A DNA stretch of 64,000 bases from contig NZ_AFPB01000162.1 of NCBI RefSeq assembly GCF_000218485.1, forward strand, positions 1 through 64,000, in the 5' to 3' direction. Below are positions 54,900 through 64,000 of the stretch, one piece after another (positions within the stretch are counted from its first letter, which is position 1; each line of letters begins with the position of its first letter). Both the position numbers and the translations under genes were made by a program. Origin of the DNA: Aquimarina agarivorans (GTDB taxonomy: Bacteria; Bacteroidota; Bacteroidia; Flavobacteriales; Flavobacteriaceae). The notes below the pieces were generated by a model. It did no database searches, was not told where the DNA came from, and worked only from the letters and a program-made list of their open reading frames with translations.

Positions 54900-55718
54900 C
54901 TATTTCCCAATTAAACCAAGTTCAATACCTTCAGAGTAAGCTACCTTAATTTTATTTTCGCTAAATATACGTTTGACAGCTTCGTGCGTATCAAAAGTAG
55001 CTATCCAATAATCGTTAGGAAGCACAAAAGGACGTATAGCTAATTGCACGTTGTGCGAATCAAAGGTTTCAATTCCAATTTCAGGTGCAGGATCGTTTAG
55101 TACCGTGGGTATTAAACGCAGTTCATTTTCAATGATACTTTTTACTTTTGGAAAATCTTCGCTATACGGAATATGAACATTCAATTCCAACCGGACAACC
55201 CCTTTTTTAGAAAAATTAGTTACAATACCATCTGTAATTTTTGAATTAGGAACAATGAGAGTTTTACTACCAGGAGTGGTAATTATGGTACTGAAAATTC
55301 CTATTTCCTCTACTTTACCAAATTTGTCATCAACTTCAATCCAATCGTTAGCTTTGTATGGTTTTAAAAATAAAATAAGTATACCTGAGGCAAAATTACC
55401 CAGACTACCCTGTAATGATAATCCTATGGCAAATCCCATGGCTGCAACAATGGTAGCAACACCTGATAATTCAGCACCTAAAATTGATACGGCAATAAGT
55501 AACAAAGCAATTTTTAAAACCGTAGTAAGGAGTGAAATTATAAACGGTCGCATCGTATCCGATACTTGCATTTTTATTAAGCTTTTGCTAACTATTTTGT
55601 CTACTTTTTTAATTAGTTTAAAGCCAATCCATAATAAAAGTGCTGCAACAATTATTTTTGGAGCAAAAAAAACAATTTTATCGATAGCAATTTCTAAGTA
55701 CTCATTTACTTTATCCAT
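54900..55718 (-). CDS. MscS family mechanosensitive ion channel
   Basis: The 272-residue protein has three membrane helices and the MscS pore segment GVATIVAAMGFAIGLSLQGSLGNFASGILILFLKPYKANDW in pieces (GFAIGLSLQGSLGNF is the pore helix), a beta domain (DKFGKVEEIGIFSTIITT, VPNSKITDG) and the C-terminal alpha-beta part. It opens on membrane stretch to release osmolytes. Length matches MscS of E. coli (286). The nearest neighbour, CPBP, is convergent. Confidence 0.94.
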   Translation of the reverse strand: MDKVNEYLEIAIDKIVFFAPKIIVAALLLWIGFKLIKKVDKIVSKSLIKMQVSDTMRPFIISLLTTVLKIALLLIAVSILGAELSGVATIVAAMGFAIGLSLQGSLGNFASGILILFLKPYKANDWIEVDDKFGKVEEIGIFSTIITTPGSKTLIVPNSKITDGIVTNFSKKGVVRLELNVHIPYSEDFPKVKSIIENELRLIPTVLNDPAPEIGIETFDSHNVQLAIRPFVLPNDYWIATFDTHEAVKRIFSENKIKVAYSEGIELGLIGK

Positions 55719-55909
55719 TCTTTTTTATATAAAACAATCCCTTGTATTTTTTAATTACAAGGGAAAATAATCAATAGTATAAAGGTATAAAAAAACTTAG
55801 ATTTTATGTGGTGGGATCAGTTATTTCTAGCGATTCTAAAATTTGTTGGTAAATAACACACCTTTATTTTTTAAAAAAATATTAAACCAGCATTCAAGTA
55901 ATTATTCTA

Positions 55910-57211
55910 CTAAGCTAACGCCTTTTTATAAGTTTCCAAACAGCGTTCACGAGCCATTTTGTGTTCTACCATTGGTTTTGGATAAGTAAGTTCATTTAAA
56001 TCAGTAACCCAGCGATTAATATATTCGTGTTGCTTATCAAATTTTTGAATTTGTGTGGTTGGATTAAATATTCGAAAATAAGGTGCAGCATCCACTCCAG
56101 TTCCTGCTACCCATTGCCAGTTTCCTATGTTTGAAGACATTTCATAATCCAATAATTTTTCAGCAAAATAGGCTTCGCCCCAGCGCCAATCAATGAGTAA
56201 GTGTTTACACAAAAAACTACCCACTAACATACGTACTCGGTTGTGCATATATCCAGTCGCATTCAATTCGCGCATACCTGCGTCAACAAATGGATAGCCT
56301 GTTTCGCCATTTTTCCATTTTTCAAATTCAGCTTCGTTATTTCGCCACTCGATACGGTCGTATTTGGGTTTAAAACTCGCATTTTTAGTATGCGGGAAGT
56401 GCCATAGGATTTGCATAAAAAATTCGCGCCAAATTAATTCGGACCAAAAGACTTCATTTTTTTCTGCAATAGCTTTTTTTAATATTTCGCGTACACTAAC
56501 GGTTCCAAATCGCAAATGCGGCCCTAGTTTTGAGGTGCCTTCTTCGTTTCCAGGAATGTTTCTGGTATCTTCATAACTTTCGATTAAACCAGGTGTTGCC
56601 ATATAAGGAGCAACTTTAATTTTTGATTTTTTAAATCCCAAATCCTTTAAATTACAACTTTCATAGGAGCTAAATTCAATTATAGATTTTAAATGATCTT
56701 GACTAGGATATTGCTTTAGTTCCTTAGTTTTAAAAACTTCTTTCCATTTGTTTTTATAAGGAGTATACACCATATACGGATCACCATCAGCCTTTACAAT
56801 TTCATCTTTTTCAAAATAAACTTGATCCTTATAAGTTTCAAATTTAATTGCTTTTTCCTCAAAAAAAGCTGTTAAAATCTTGTCACGTTCCAGTGCATAA
56901 GGTTCGTAATCATGATTGGTATATACTTTAGTTACTTTGTATTTTTTTTCAATTTCTTGAAATATCGCAATAGGTTCACCATGAAATATGGAGATTCCTT
57001 TATTCATTTCTTTTAACTTGGAGTGCATATCAGCTAAAGAATCATGTATAAAGCTGACTCGGGCATCGTTTTCAGGAAGCTTACCCAAAATTTCAGTATC
57101 AAAAATAAAAATAGGCAGTACATTTTTATTTTCGCTTAACGCGAAGAAAAAACCAGTGTTATCGTGTAGTCGTAAATCTCTTCTAAACCAAAAAATAGTT
57201 AATTCCTGCAT
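55910..57211 (-). CDS. phrB: deoxyribodipyrimidine photolyase
   Basis: Light-driven repair of cyclobutane pyrimidine dimers. The 433-residue protein has the antenna-binding domain (WFRRDLRLHDNTG) and the FAD domain (LGPHLRFGTVSVREI, WSELIWREFFMQIL, GYMHNRVRMLVGSF, LLDYEMSSNIGNWQWVAGTG, RIFNPTTQIQKFD). It ends an operon of SRPBCC, SDR and photolyase genes; from memory this trio occurs in other Flavobacteriia and is light-responsive through MerR/B12 regulators in some bacteria. No such regulator is in the window. Confidence 0.94.
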   Translation of the reverse strand: MQELTIFWFRRDLRLHDNTGFFFALSENKNVLPIFIFDTEILGKLPENDARVSFIHDSLADMHSKLKEMNKGISIFHGEPIAIFQEIEKKYKVTKVYTNHDYEPYALERDKILTAFFEEKAIKFETYKDQVYFEKDEIVKADGDPYMVYTPYKNKWKEVFKTKELKQYPSQDHLKSIIEFSSYESCNLKDLGFKKSKIKVAPYMATPGLIESYEDTRNIPGNEEGTSKLGPHLRFGTVSVREILKKAIAEKNEVFWSELIWREFFMQILWHFPHTKNASFKPKYDRIEWRNNEAEFEKWKNGETGYPFVDAGMRELNATGYMHNRVRMLVGSFLCKHLLIDWRWGEAYFAEKLLDYEMSSNIGNWQWVAGTGVDAAPYFRIFNPTTQIQKFDKQHEYINRWVTDLNELTYPKPMVEHKMARERCLETYKKALA

Positions 57212-57217
57212 AGTAAC

Positions 57218-57910
57218 TTAGTTTAAATTTAACGCACCAATACCACCATCAACTCCCATAACCTGACCCGTTACCCATGACGCTTTTTCCGAAAGTAGAA
57301 AACAGGCCATGTTAGCAATATCCTCGCTTTCACCAATACGTTTCAGGGGATGACGCTCGTTCATTTTTTCAATTTTAGCATCATTGGAAACTAAGCGCTT
57401 TGCTAAAGGTGTATTTGTTAATGAAGGAGCAATAGCATTTACTCTGATATTTGGAGCCCATTCCGCAGCAAGTGATTTTGAAAAACCTTCCAAAGCTCCT
57501 TTAGCCGCCGCAACAGAGGTATGGAAAGGCATACCTACTTTTACCGCAACAGTACTAAAAACAACAATACTGGCTTGTTCAGCAGCTTTCAATTTGGGAT
57601 GTACCTCTTTTAAAATTTTTACTAGAGACATAAAATTTAAATTCAAATCTTTTTCAAAAACTTCAGGCTTAAGCATGCTAAAAGGTTTTAAATTAATGGT
57701 ACCTGGGCAATAGACTAAACCGTCAATAACATCAGGAAGATCAACATCTGCAATTGAGTTTATAGTAGCGTCAAAAGGAATGTGTGTAATGGCTTCAGGC
57801 AAATCATCATTAGTTCTGGAAGCAATGATTACATGATGATCGTTCATTAACTGCTTGGCAATTTCAGCACCAATACCGTAGGATCCACCTATTAAAAGTA
57901 TATTTTTCAT
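57218..57910 (-). CDS. SDR family oxidoreductase lacking the catalytic Tyr
   Basis: A 230-residue SDR fold: GGSYGIGAEIAKQL at the N terminus, CPGTINLKPF, the serine region VVFSTVAVKVGMPF and a C-terminal ASWVTGQVMGVDGG. At the YxxxK position the sequence reads SVAAAKGALEGF, so the tyrosine is valine while the lysine is kept. Classical dehydrogenase activity is therefore doubtful. It lies 6 nt from both neighbours (SRPBCC upstream, photolyase downstream), clearly in one operon. Confidence 0.9.
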   Translation of the reverse strand: MKNILLIGGSYGIGAEIAKQLMNDHHVIIASRTNDDLPEAITHIPFDATINSIADVDLPDVIDGLVYCPGTINLKPFSMLKPEVFEKDLNLNFMSLVKILKEVHPKLKAAEQASIVVFSTVAVKVGMPFHTSVAAAKGALEGFSKSLAAEWAPNIRVNAIAPSLTNTPLAKRLVSNDAKIEKMNERHPLKRIGESEDIANMACFLLSEKASWVTGQVMGVDGGIGALNLN

Positions 57911-57916
57911 AGTTTT

Positions 57917-58372
57917 TTAATTAAAAAGTGAGGTGATATGTTTTGTTCTGTATTCAAAAATTTTAGCCAATTTAGGCTTGATAATTACTGGATGAAGCAA
58001 ACGCCCTAAAACTCCAAATGGTACTTGATAATGAACAATATCGGTAACTAATGTGCCATTAGGTATTGCTTCTAAATAGTGTTTATGATGCCAAAGTTTG
58101 TAAGGCCCCTCTAGTTGAGTGTCAACAAAAAAATTGGGCTTTTGGATATAATTAATTTCAGATAACCAAGTGGTATTAAAAAAAGGTAACGGAGTTACTG
58201 TGTACTGAATTACCTGGCCACAATATAATGGCAGGGTAGCTCCATCAATCACCTTAAATTTCATGCTCTTAGGCATAATTTTAGAAAGATTGTTTGGATT
58301 TGAAAAAAAATCCCAAGCTTCATCGATTGGAATAGGTAATTCTAACTTTGCTTCTAATTTATATGTTTTCAT
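57917..58372 (-). CDS. SRPBCC family protein
   Basis: A 151-residue START/Bet v1-like lipid-binding protein. The start has KLEAKLELPIPIDEAWDFFSNPNNLSKIMPKSM, and the end DIVHYQVPFGVLGRLLHPVIIKPKLAKIFEYR is typical of the group that carries hydrophobic ligands. The ATG at 58372 is chosen over a TTG one codon upstream. A TATTTTTG box lies only 5 nt before it. First gene of the photolyase operon. Confidence 0.88.
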   Translation of the reverse strand: MKTYKLEAKLELPIPIDEAWDFFSNPNNLSKIMPKSMKFKVIDGATLPLYCGQVIQYTVTPLPFFNTTWLSEINYIQKPNFFVDTQLEGPYKLWHHKHYLEAIPNGTLVTDIVHYQVPFGVLGRLLHPVIIKPKLAKIFEYRTKHITSLFN

Positions 58373-58377
58373 CAATT

Positions 58378-58433
58378 CAAAAATACTTTTATTTTGTTTA
58401 ATTATTTAATCTTTTTTGTTAAACAAAATAAAA
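58378..58433 (-). promoter_or_regulatory. promoter and inverted repeat of the photolyase operon
   Basis: On the minus strand TATTTTTG (58378-58385) is an exact -7 box. The 15-bp perfect inverted repeat 58387-58401 / 58419-58433 (TTTTATTTTGTTTAA and its complement) covers the region just upstream, an operator-like placement. The box lies so near the ATG that the mRNA may be almost leaderless. Confidence 0.5.
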
Positions 58434-58491
58434 ATAGTCAAAATGATGGTAGCATTTTCATTGAAAAAAAGTATTTATTAATGAATTTGCG

Positions 58492-60851
58492 TCATTTAAC
58501 TACAAGTTTTTGATGGTAGTTATTTTTTCCATTAGTTATTTTAAGCAAATAAAGTCCACTTCGCAAATCATCAATTGGGTGCGTTTGTGTTTTGGATTTT
58601 GTTAAAGAAATAGTCTTAACTAAATTTCCAGTAGTATTATAAAACTCAATAGTAAAATCGGAATTGAAATTTTTAGTGGTTACAATTAATTGAGCAAAAG
58701 CAGGATTAGGAGCAATTTTAATTTCGGCTTGATTTTTAGCTATGGATGGTGTATTTATAGAGGTAAACTTTAAGTTAAAATCTTTAAGAATAATCAAATT
58801 TTCGGCTTCAGTTGATGCAATAGTGAGTTTCCAGTTCCCTTTGGGGGAACTATTGATTAGTTTTATTAAAGATTGATGTGGTGCTCTAAGTCCCATCACT
58901 TTATCATCACAAACACCATTTCCAAGTCGCAGTGGATCCATTGGGATTTTTTGTTCATCATCTTTAAAAGTAAGATCAATATGTTGTTCATTGGAGCAAT
59001 TACGATTCCATAACAATATTTTTTGTTTGCTAGGATTTTCAAGACTAATAGTAAGGTTTCCAATTTTAGAATGTGTTAATGACAATGCTACCTCAAGGTT
59101 TTCAACAGTAAAATGATCATCAACTACAATAGTTTTTTCTATAATTCCTTTATCTTTTATTAGAGAAGACATGTTGGGAGTAAATTTTTTTATGCTTACG
59201 TCTTGATTTATAGAAAAAGGCGTGGTGTTTAGTGCATAAAAAATATTGCCTATAGCTTTTATTTTTATTCGGCATTGGTTTGATGATATGTTTGCAGGAA
59301 CACTAATGGTTGCTTCTCCGGTATTGGGAGTGCTTTTTACAAGTGTTTGAAATGTTTTACCGTTATCTGAAGAAAGTAGTATTGCAACTTTTTTGGTATG
59401 AATAGGGTAGGCTTTTGTATGCCCTACGTTCCATGTAATTTTTTCTAAATTAGTACTTTGCCAGCTTAAATTTTTGGTATTTTGGGAAGTCACTTCAAAT
59501 TTAGGACTTTCCGTTACAGCTACTTCAAATTTTTGTATTGATGCTCCTAAGTTTTCGGGATCCGTACTTCTTGCGGAAGCAGCAAAAGAATAAGTACGCG
59601 GTACAGCTGCTAAAACACCTTGCTTGGAGGCGTTATTGTTGTTTATGACTAATTCTTTTTTGGGGAACGAAATCACTGCATCATTTTTCGGAAATTGCGA
59701 GGTGAATACAGGCCCTACTTTAGCATTCTTGTTTGGTGGAAAAACACCAATTTCAGTGTCAATTTGTTCACATGTAAAATATAAAAACTTATTTGATGGA
59801 ATGGTAGTATGCAACGCTATTTCAAAAGGGGTGTTTAAAGGAATTGAATAGTTAGGAATTGACATTAAAATATTTTTTTGTTGGGGGAGTGTAGCTATTT
59901 TAGAAGATAAATACGTAGATATTTGTTCAATACTTTTACTATGGAAATAAGGTTTTGATGTATTGGAAACATTACTTTTTGGTAAATTACAAATACCTGC
60001 GTAACTCATTATAGTATGTCCGCTTCCAGGTTCAACGGCACTTTCGCTATTTCTGGAACAATTACTATTTTGAGTGTGCGAGGCACCAAGCTGATGAGCA
60101 ATTTCATGGGCTAAATAATCAATATTAAAAACCTTACCTTCGGGAATAGGGTGGCCTGTAATTCCATTTGCTTTCCTGTTGGAAAATGCCACACTGCACG
60201 AACTTGTTCCTCCTTTAAAAGTACCTAGTGTTTGTGCAATATCATAACTATTTTGATCAATTAAAGATTTAATTTTTTGAGGAGCTTCATAAATTAGCTT
60301 TTTCAAATCATTATTGGTAAGTCCGTCTGAAACAGGGTCAATAAAAATAAGTTGTTCATTATTTTCAACAAGCTGAAGATGTATACCTAAGTCTCTATTG
60401 AAAATTTTATTAACACTTTGAAGGCTATTTTTAAGCGCATTTAACACCACTTTTTTTTGTTGATTAATTGGTAGTAAACTAGCCTTGTTTTTTTTATATG
60501 ATATTGGGCATATTCCCCAGTGGTCATTAATGCAATTTTAACTTTGATTAAGGATGTAGCTGTTGCTTTAAATTTTTGATCAGAAGTTGTAGTGGGATTG
60601 ATTTTTTGGTAATCAGGTTGCCTGATAATGACCTTTTTTTTATTCGAATTTGATTGACTTTTAAAAAGGAATTTGCTTTGAGTGATTTTTATTTTTTTAA
60701 ATGCTTCTTCTGTAATACAATGGTATTCAAAATCTTGTATTTTATTTGTTATAAGTTCAAATTTATCAAGAGTTGTCCTTGTCCAGTTTTTAAGTAGCCC
60801 TGGATTATTTGCGCTTAACGCAAAAATGATAACCATGATATATTGAAGCAT
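58492..60851 (-). pseudogene. reprolysin-like secreted metalloprotease with P-domain and T9SS tail, broken by one base
   Basis: The N-terminal frame (from 60851) has a signal peptide-like start MLQYIMVIIFALS and ends INKKKWC; the other frame, opening at GTG 60450, continues VVLNALKNSLQSVNKIFNRD. A T8 run on the plus strand (60451-60458) lacks one base; adding one gives a continuous 786-residue protein. The zinc motif is HEIAHQLGASHTQNS. A proprotein-convertase P-domain follows (IGNLTISLENPSKQKILLWN, KGNWKLTIAS) and a T9SS tail ends the protein (IAPNPAFAQLIVTT, HQKLVVK). It is paralogous to the next gene, but with a shorter propeptide. Confidence 0.87.
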
Positions 60852-61404
60852 TTACCCCAGTTTATAAATGGAGATCTTTTTTAAGCGATGAATTCATAAC
60901 ATTCATCCATTATGTAGATTTCCATTTAACGTTATATTTCAATTTTATGGTGTTTCCTATTTCTAATTTGCTTTGTTAAAACATAAAAATCTAATGCTCT
61001 TTTTATTTTATATTAAAATAAAGATTAAAAATTTTGTGTAGGAACATTCATAAATATAAATAAAAGATTTAAAATTCTAACACAAAATTAATTTTTTTAA
61101 TCTGTAAATCAATTAGTTATAAAAATTTGAAATATCGTTTATATGAAATAAGGCTTATTTTGGAGGGGGGATATAATAGAATTAATATGCATCTAGGTTT
61201 AAAATTAATTGGTTAAAGCCAGTAGTTAATAGGCTTCAGGCCGTAAATTAGTTATTTAAGCGCTAGGATTATGTTAGAAAAAATTTTTTTTAATCTGATT
61301 TTCAGTGAATTAATTATAAAAAATATAAATAAGTTATTTTTTAATGCTTAGAAATTGTAAGAAATATAGTTTTGTACGAAATTTATGCTTAAAATTTTGT
61401 GAAT
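60852..61404 (-). other. 553-bp intergenic region between metalloprotease genes
   Basis: No gene, hairpin terminator or exact promoter box was identified; the sequence is uniformly AT-rich. Confidence 0.5.
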
Positions 61405-63957
61405 TTACTGAATTACAATTTTTCTAACTGCAATTTCACCATTTATAAATACACTTAAAATATAAAGTCCAGGGGATAAACTAGTCAAGTCAATAGACTC
61501 GATTTGAGTTAAAAATGAATACTCAAAAATAGGTTTACCGTCTAAATTATATAAAACAGCTTCGTAACCGTCGAGCGGAATAGTTAAAATTTCAAGGGTA
61601 ATATTACCATCTGAAGGGTTAGGGTAAACAATAATATTCTCTTTAATATTCAATTGTTTTTTTGCAAGTGTACCTATGCTAGTCAGGTTGGGATTACTTA
61701 CACCCTCAGGAATATTTAAAATAATCTTAATTTTATCAGCACCACCACTATCGGTATTTGAATCTACTAATGGAAGGGCTATAATAACTTCGTCATTATT
61801 TGCAGGAATGGTTACAAATTCTTCTATTGCAGTTGTGTAAGTATCCCCACCATCAATAGAAAAGGTTACCTTACCGCTAAAATCCAAAACTGCGCCCGAA
61901 GGTTCAGTTTCAAAAGAATAAAATACATTGGTATCATCTTTTACAGGTTCGGATGTTTTTACTCTAAAAATAAGTAAATTATCATTTTTCCTTTGTCTGC
62001 TAGACACTCTAGCTGCAGGAATCAATGGTAAAACAACATCACCAATATTAAAATTACTTTTATTTACCGCATAAAATATTTGTTTTAATGCACTTACTCT
62101 TATTCGCGCTTCTGATGTAGTGATGCCCTCAGGAATTCTAATACTTTCTGAACCATCGTTTGGTGTTTCTTCAATTAATACAGTAGGATAAGTTTCTCCA
62201 CCATCAAAAGAAAGTTCAATTTTAACATTTTCTACATCTATATCATTAGCATCAGTACCTGCAACATTCCAAGTGACATCCTGTACACTATTTTGATCGT
62301 AACTAACGCTTGAACTTTGTGAGGTAACCTCAAAAAAACCTTCGCCAGTATCTATGGCATTTATTTTCACTTTTGAAAACGAAACTCCACCTGGTTTTCC
62401 ATCTCGCACGGTATGGGCAAAATTCATTGTTCTTGGGACAGTAGGTAGTACTTCCCATTTTGTACTTACACCTAATTTAGCAGGAAAATCTCTTCTGGGC
62501 GATGCACTAGGAGGGAAGGATCTAAATAAAGGACCTACCTCAGAGGTAGATTCTGGAGGTGCTATAGCACGTTCATTATCAATTTGCTCCCAGGTATAAG
62601 TTAAGTCATCATTATCCCTATCATTTACAATAGTTTCTAAAGCAAATGCAGTACCCAAAGGAATGTTTAATTCGCGTAAAGGTTCAATTGAGGGTAGTTC
62701 ATTTGTAACAGCCTCGGTAGGTATACAACTAGAATTAAATTCTAAAAATGCTTTCACTTCTAAAATACTCACGTAATGAAAATAAGCATCACTTGAAGGT
62801 TGAATGACAACACTAGGCACTCTACACGGTCCACCAGCATACCCCATTATAGTGGTTCCTTCACCAGCTTCAACAGCGGTTTCATCAAATCGTTGACAAG
62901 GGTAATTTTGAGTATGATTTGCACCTAATTGATGTCCTAATTCATGTGCAAAAAAAGTAATATCGAAAATATCACCCTCGGGTTCTCTAAATCCAGTAAA
63001 ACCTTTACCTTTTCGATTACCACACAAACTTCCGATTAACGCTAATCCGCCATTAAAATGAGTAGTCAGTAAGTGTCCAATATCATAGTTGTCTTCGCCA
63101 ACGATACGGTTGATATTTTGATTAGCTAAGTCACTCAATTCTTCAGAGTTTCTCGAATCAAAAGGATTAGCCTGTGATTCAAGAAAAATAAGCTCATCGT
63201 TGTTCGGAATTAGCTCAAGACGGATGCCTAAATCCCTTTCAAAAACACTATTTATACGATTTATTGATGCAACAATACCAGCCAAAGCTGCCCCTTTTTT
63301 TTCGGAATCAGTTCCTCTTATGACACCTGCTTTAATGCTAAAAAATCGGGTGTAGTTAGATGAAACTGCTATTGCCGCACGTAATATTCGGAGTTGATTG
63401 TCACCAACTGCGGCTTCGCTACGTAATTGTCTTTTGCTAGACTGATATGATTTTAATCCACTGGTACTAGTGGTATGCTTATGGTCAGTTGAAGTGCATT
63501 CAAAAAAAGAATCTACGGGAATTTGATCTTTATTGGCTACAATTTTATATTGATTTTTTGGGGTATCTAGGGAGGAGTCTAGATGCCAGCTTTGGTTGTT
63601 TTTAAGCAGCGTAGCGTTAATTCCGTTTGCAGCGCATGTAAAAATTACCGAAAAATTAGGGTCGTTGATGGCTACACCTTTATAAGAATGTATTTGAGGA
63701 AATTTTTGCTGTAATTCCTTAGGAAGTATGGCATTGTCCTTGATTTTGAAATCAATTAATTCTCCAGTAGGGGAAGGAAAATTGATGATTGTTGTAACTT
63801 TTGTATCTTTTGAAACGTCTTTTAAAGCTTGATTAAGTTTTTTTGTATTTAAAATAAAAATTCCTTCAGATTTTTTGGTCCAAACAATTTGTTGTGCATT
63901 TAAATTTACACCAAATGCAAATAAAAAGCAGGTAAGTATATATATTCTTATATTCAT
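61405..63957 (-). CDS. reprolysin-like secreted zinc metalloprotease with T9SS tail
   Basis: From the ATG at 63957 the protein is 850 residues: signal peptide (LTCFLFAFGVNLNAQ), a propeptide, an M12B-like peptidase with HELGHQLGANHTQNY (zinc motif HExxHxxGxxH), the Met-turn GTTIMGYAGGPC, two fibronectin/immunoglobulin-like modules with repeated WNVAGTD- and SFDGGETYPT-type strands, and a C-terminal T9SS sorting domain (VYPNPSDGNITLEI to IAVRKIVIQ). It should digest extracellular protein. The frame runs open to the window edge, but the upstream part is not coding-like. Confidence 0.93.
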   Translation of the reverse strand: MNIRIYILTCFLFAFGVNLNAQQIVWTKKSEGIFILNTKKLNQALKDVSKDTKVTTIINFPSPTGELIDFKIKDNAILPKELQQKFPQIHSYKGVAINDPNFSVIFTCAANGINATLLKNNQSWHLDSSLDTPKNQYKIVANKDQIPVDSFFECTSTDHKHTTSTSGLKSYQSSKRQLRSEAAVGDNQLRILRAAIAVSSNYTRFFSIKAGVIRGTDSEKKGAALAGIVASINRINSVFERDLGIRLELIPNNDELIFLESQANPFDSRNSEELSDLANQNINRIVGEDNYDIGHLLTTHFNGGLALIGSLCGNRKGKGFTGFREPEGDIFDITFFAHELGHQLGANHTQNYPCQRFDETAVEAGEGTTIMGYAGGPCRVPSVVIQPSSDAYFHYVSILEVKAFLEFNSSCIPTEAVTNELPSIEPLRELNIPLGTAFALETIVNDRDNDDLTYTWEQIDNERAIAPPESTSEVGPLFRSFPPSASPRRDFPAKLGVSTKWEVLPTVPRTMNFAHTVRDGKPGGVSFSKVKINAIDTGEGFFEVTSQSSSVSYDQNSVQDVTWNVAGTDANDIDVENVKIELSFDGGETYPTVLIEETPNDGSESIRIPEGITTSEARIRVSALKQIFYAVNKSNFNIGDVVLPLIPAARVSSRQRKNDNLLIFRVKTSEPVKDDTNVFYSFETEPSGAVLDFSGKVTFSIDGGDTYTTAIEEFVTIPANNDEVIIALPLVDSNTDSGGADKIKIILNIPEGVSNPNLTSIGTLAKKQLNIKENIIVYPNPSDGNITLEILTIPLDGYEAVLYNLDGKPIFEYSFLTQIESIDLTSLSPGLYILSVFINGEIAVRKIVIQ

Positions 63958-64000
63958 TCGAAGCAATTTTCTTTTTAATTTTAGCAGTTGTCGCAACAAT

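Noticed and set aside
1-64000. tRNA, rRNA, CRISPR array, prophage or toxin-antitoxin cassette
   Set aside because: No cloverleaf-type T-arm, no regularly spaced repeats and no phage or toxin genes were seen by reading both strands; a tRNAscan or Rfam search would be needed for full certainty.

Overview
The window is a 64 kb stretch of an AT-rich (roughly one-third GC by eye) chromosome from a marine-type member of the Flavobacteriaceae (Bacteroidota). The evidence is a TonB-dependent receptor tail, three proteins with type IX secretion (T9SS) C-terminal tails, the DUF349, OstA-like, PIG-L and DUF1338 families typical of this group, several exact TAnnTTTG promoter boxes, weak Shine-Dalgarno signals and the thrS-infC-rpmI-rplT cluster. 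No rRNA, tRNA, CRISPR array, prophage or intact insertion sequence was seen.

Layout. 0-4 kb: end of a TonB-dependent receptor, a uracil-DNA glycosylase-family gene, a collagen-like lipoprotein, two tandem MsrB genes (one lipidated) and an M48 metalloprotease lipoprotein. 4-7 kb: a secreted GH86-like agarase/porphyranase with a T9SS tail, frame-broken in its signal peptide. 7.6-9.6 kb: a DUF1338 (2-oxoadipate dioxygenase-like) plus saccharopine dehydrogenase pair, which suggests lysine degradation. 9.6-22 kb: a long minus-strand housekeeping block with a methyltransferase, frame-broken DUF349, aroE, two tandem DUF368 (undecaprenyl-phosphate translocase-like) genes, MOSC, TPR, class III aminotransferase, OstA-like and two GNATs, one behind a possible attenuator. 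22.8-29 kb: a TM-helix channel protein, a HAD phosphatase, and rplT/rpmI/infC/thrS with a non-AUG infC start. 29-35 kb: a transposase remnant, type II NADH dehydrogenase, an AraC regulator facing a truncated GH2 gene whose remains abut a truncated oligopeptidase B, and an EamA transporter. 35.6-41.7 kb: TetR, a membrane protein/histidine kinase/LuxR-type regulator operon, a lipoprotein, and an unrecognised 702-residue protein with a duplicated domain. 41.9-48.5 kb: threonylcarbamoyl-AMP synthase, a Gfo/Idh/MocA oxidoreductase, a sodium:solute symporter with a 30-residue one-helix protein before it, a PIG-L deacetylase and a thioredoxin-like protein. 48.7-58.4 kb: a DEAD-family helicase, an SDR, a thioredoxin-like protein, a nitroreductase, NhaC, CPBP, MscS, and a photolyase/SDR/SRPBCC operon. 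58.5-64 kb: two paralogous secreted reprolysin-like metalloproteases with T9SS tails.

Themes. Export to the surface is prominent: glycoside hydrolase and metalloproteases with T9SS tails, plus lipoproteins. Four genes (GH86, DUF349, CPBP and the second metalloprotease) are each broken by one base, three of them in homopolymers. In every case restoring one base gives a length divisible by three and a continuous protein, so sequencing error and real slippage or decay must be separated. The GH2/oligopeptidase B locus, with two truncations and an in-frame stop, looks like genuine decay. The least explained items are the 30-residue helix protein beside the symporter, the duplicated-domain protein at 39.4-41.5 kb with an unusual leader, and the leader peptide plus terminator before the small GNAT.
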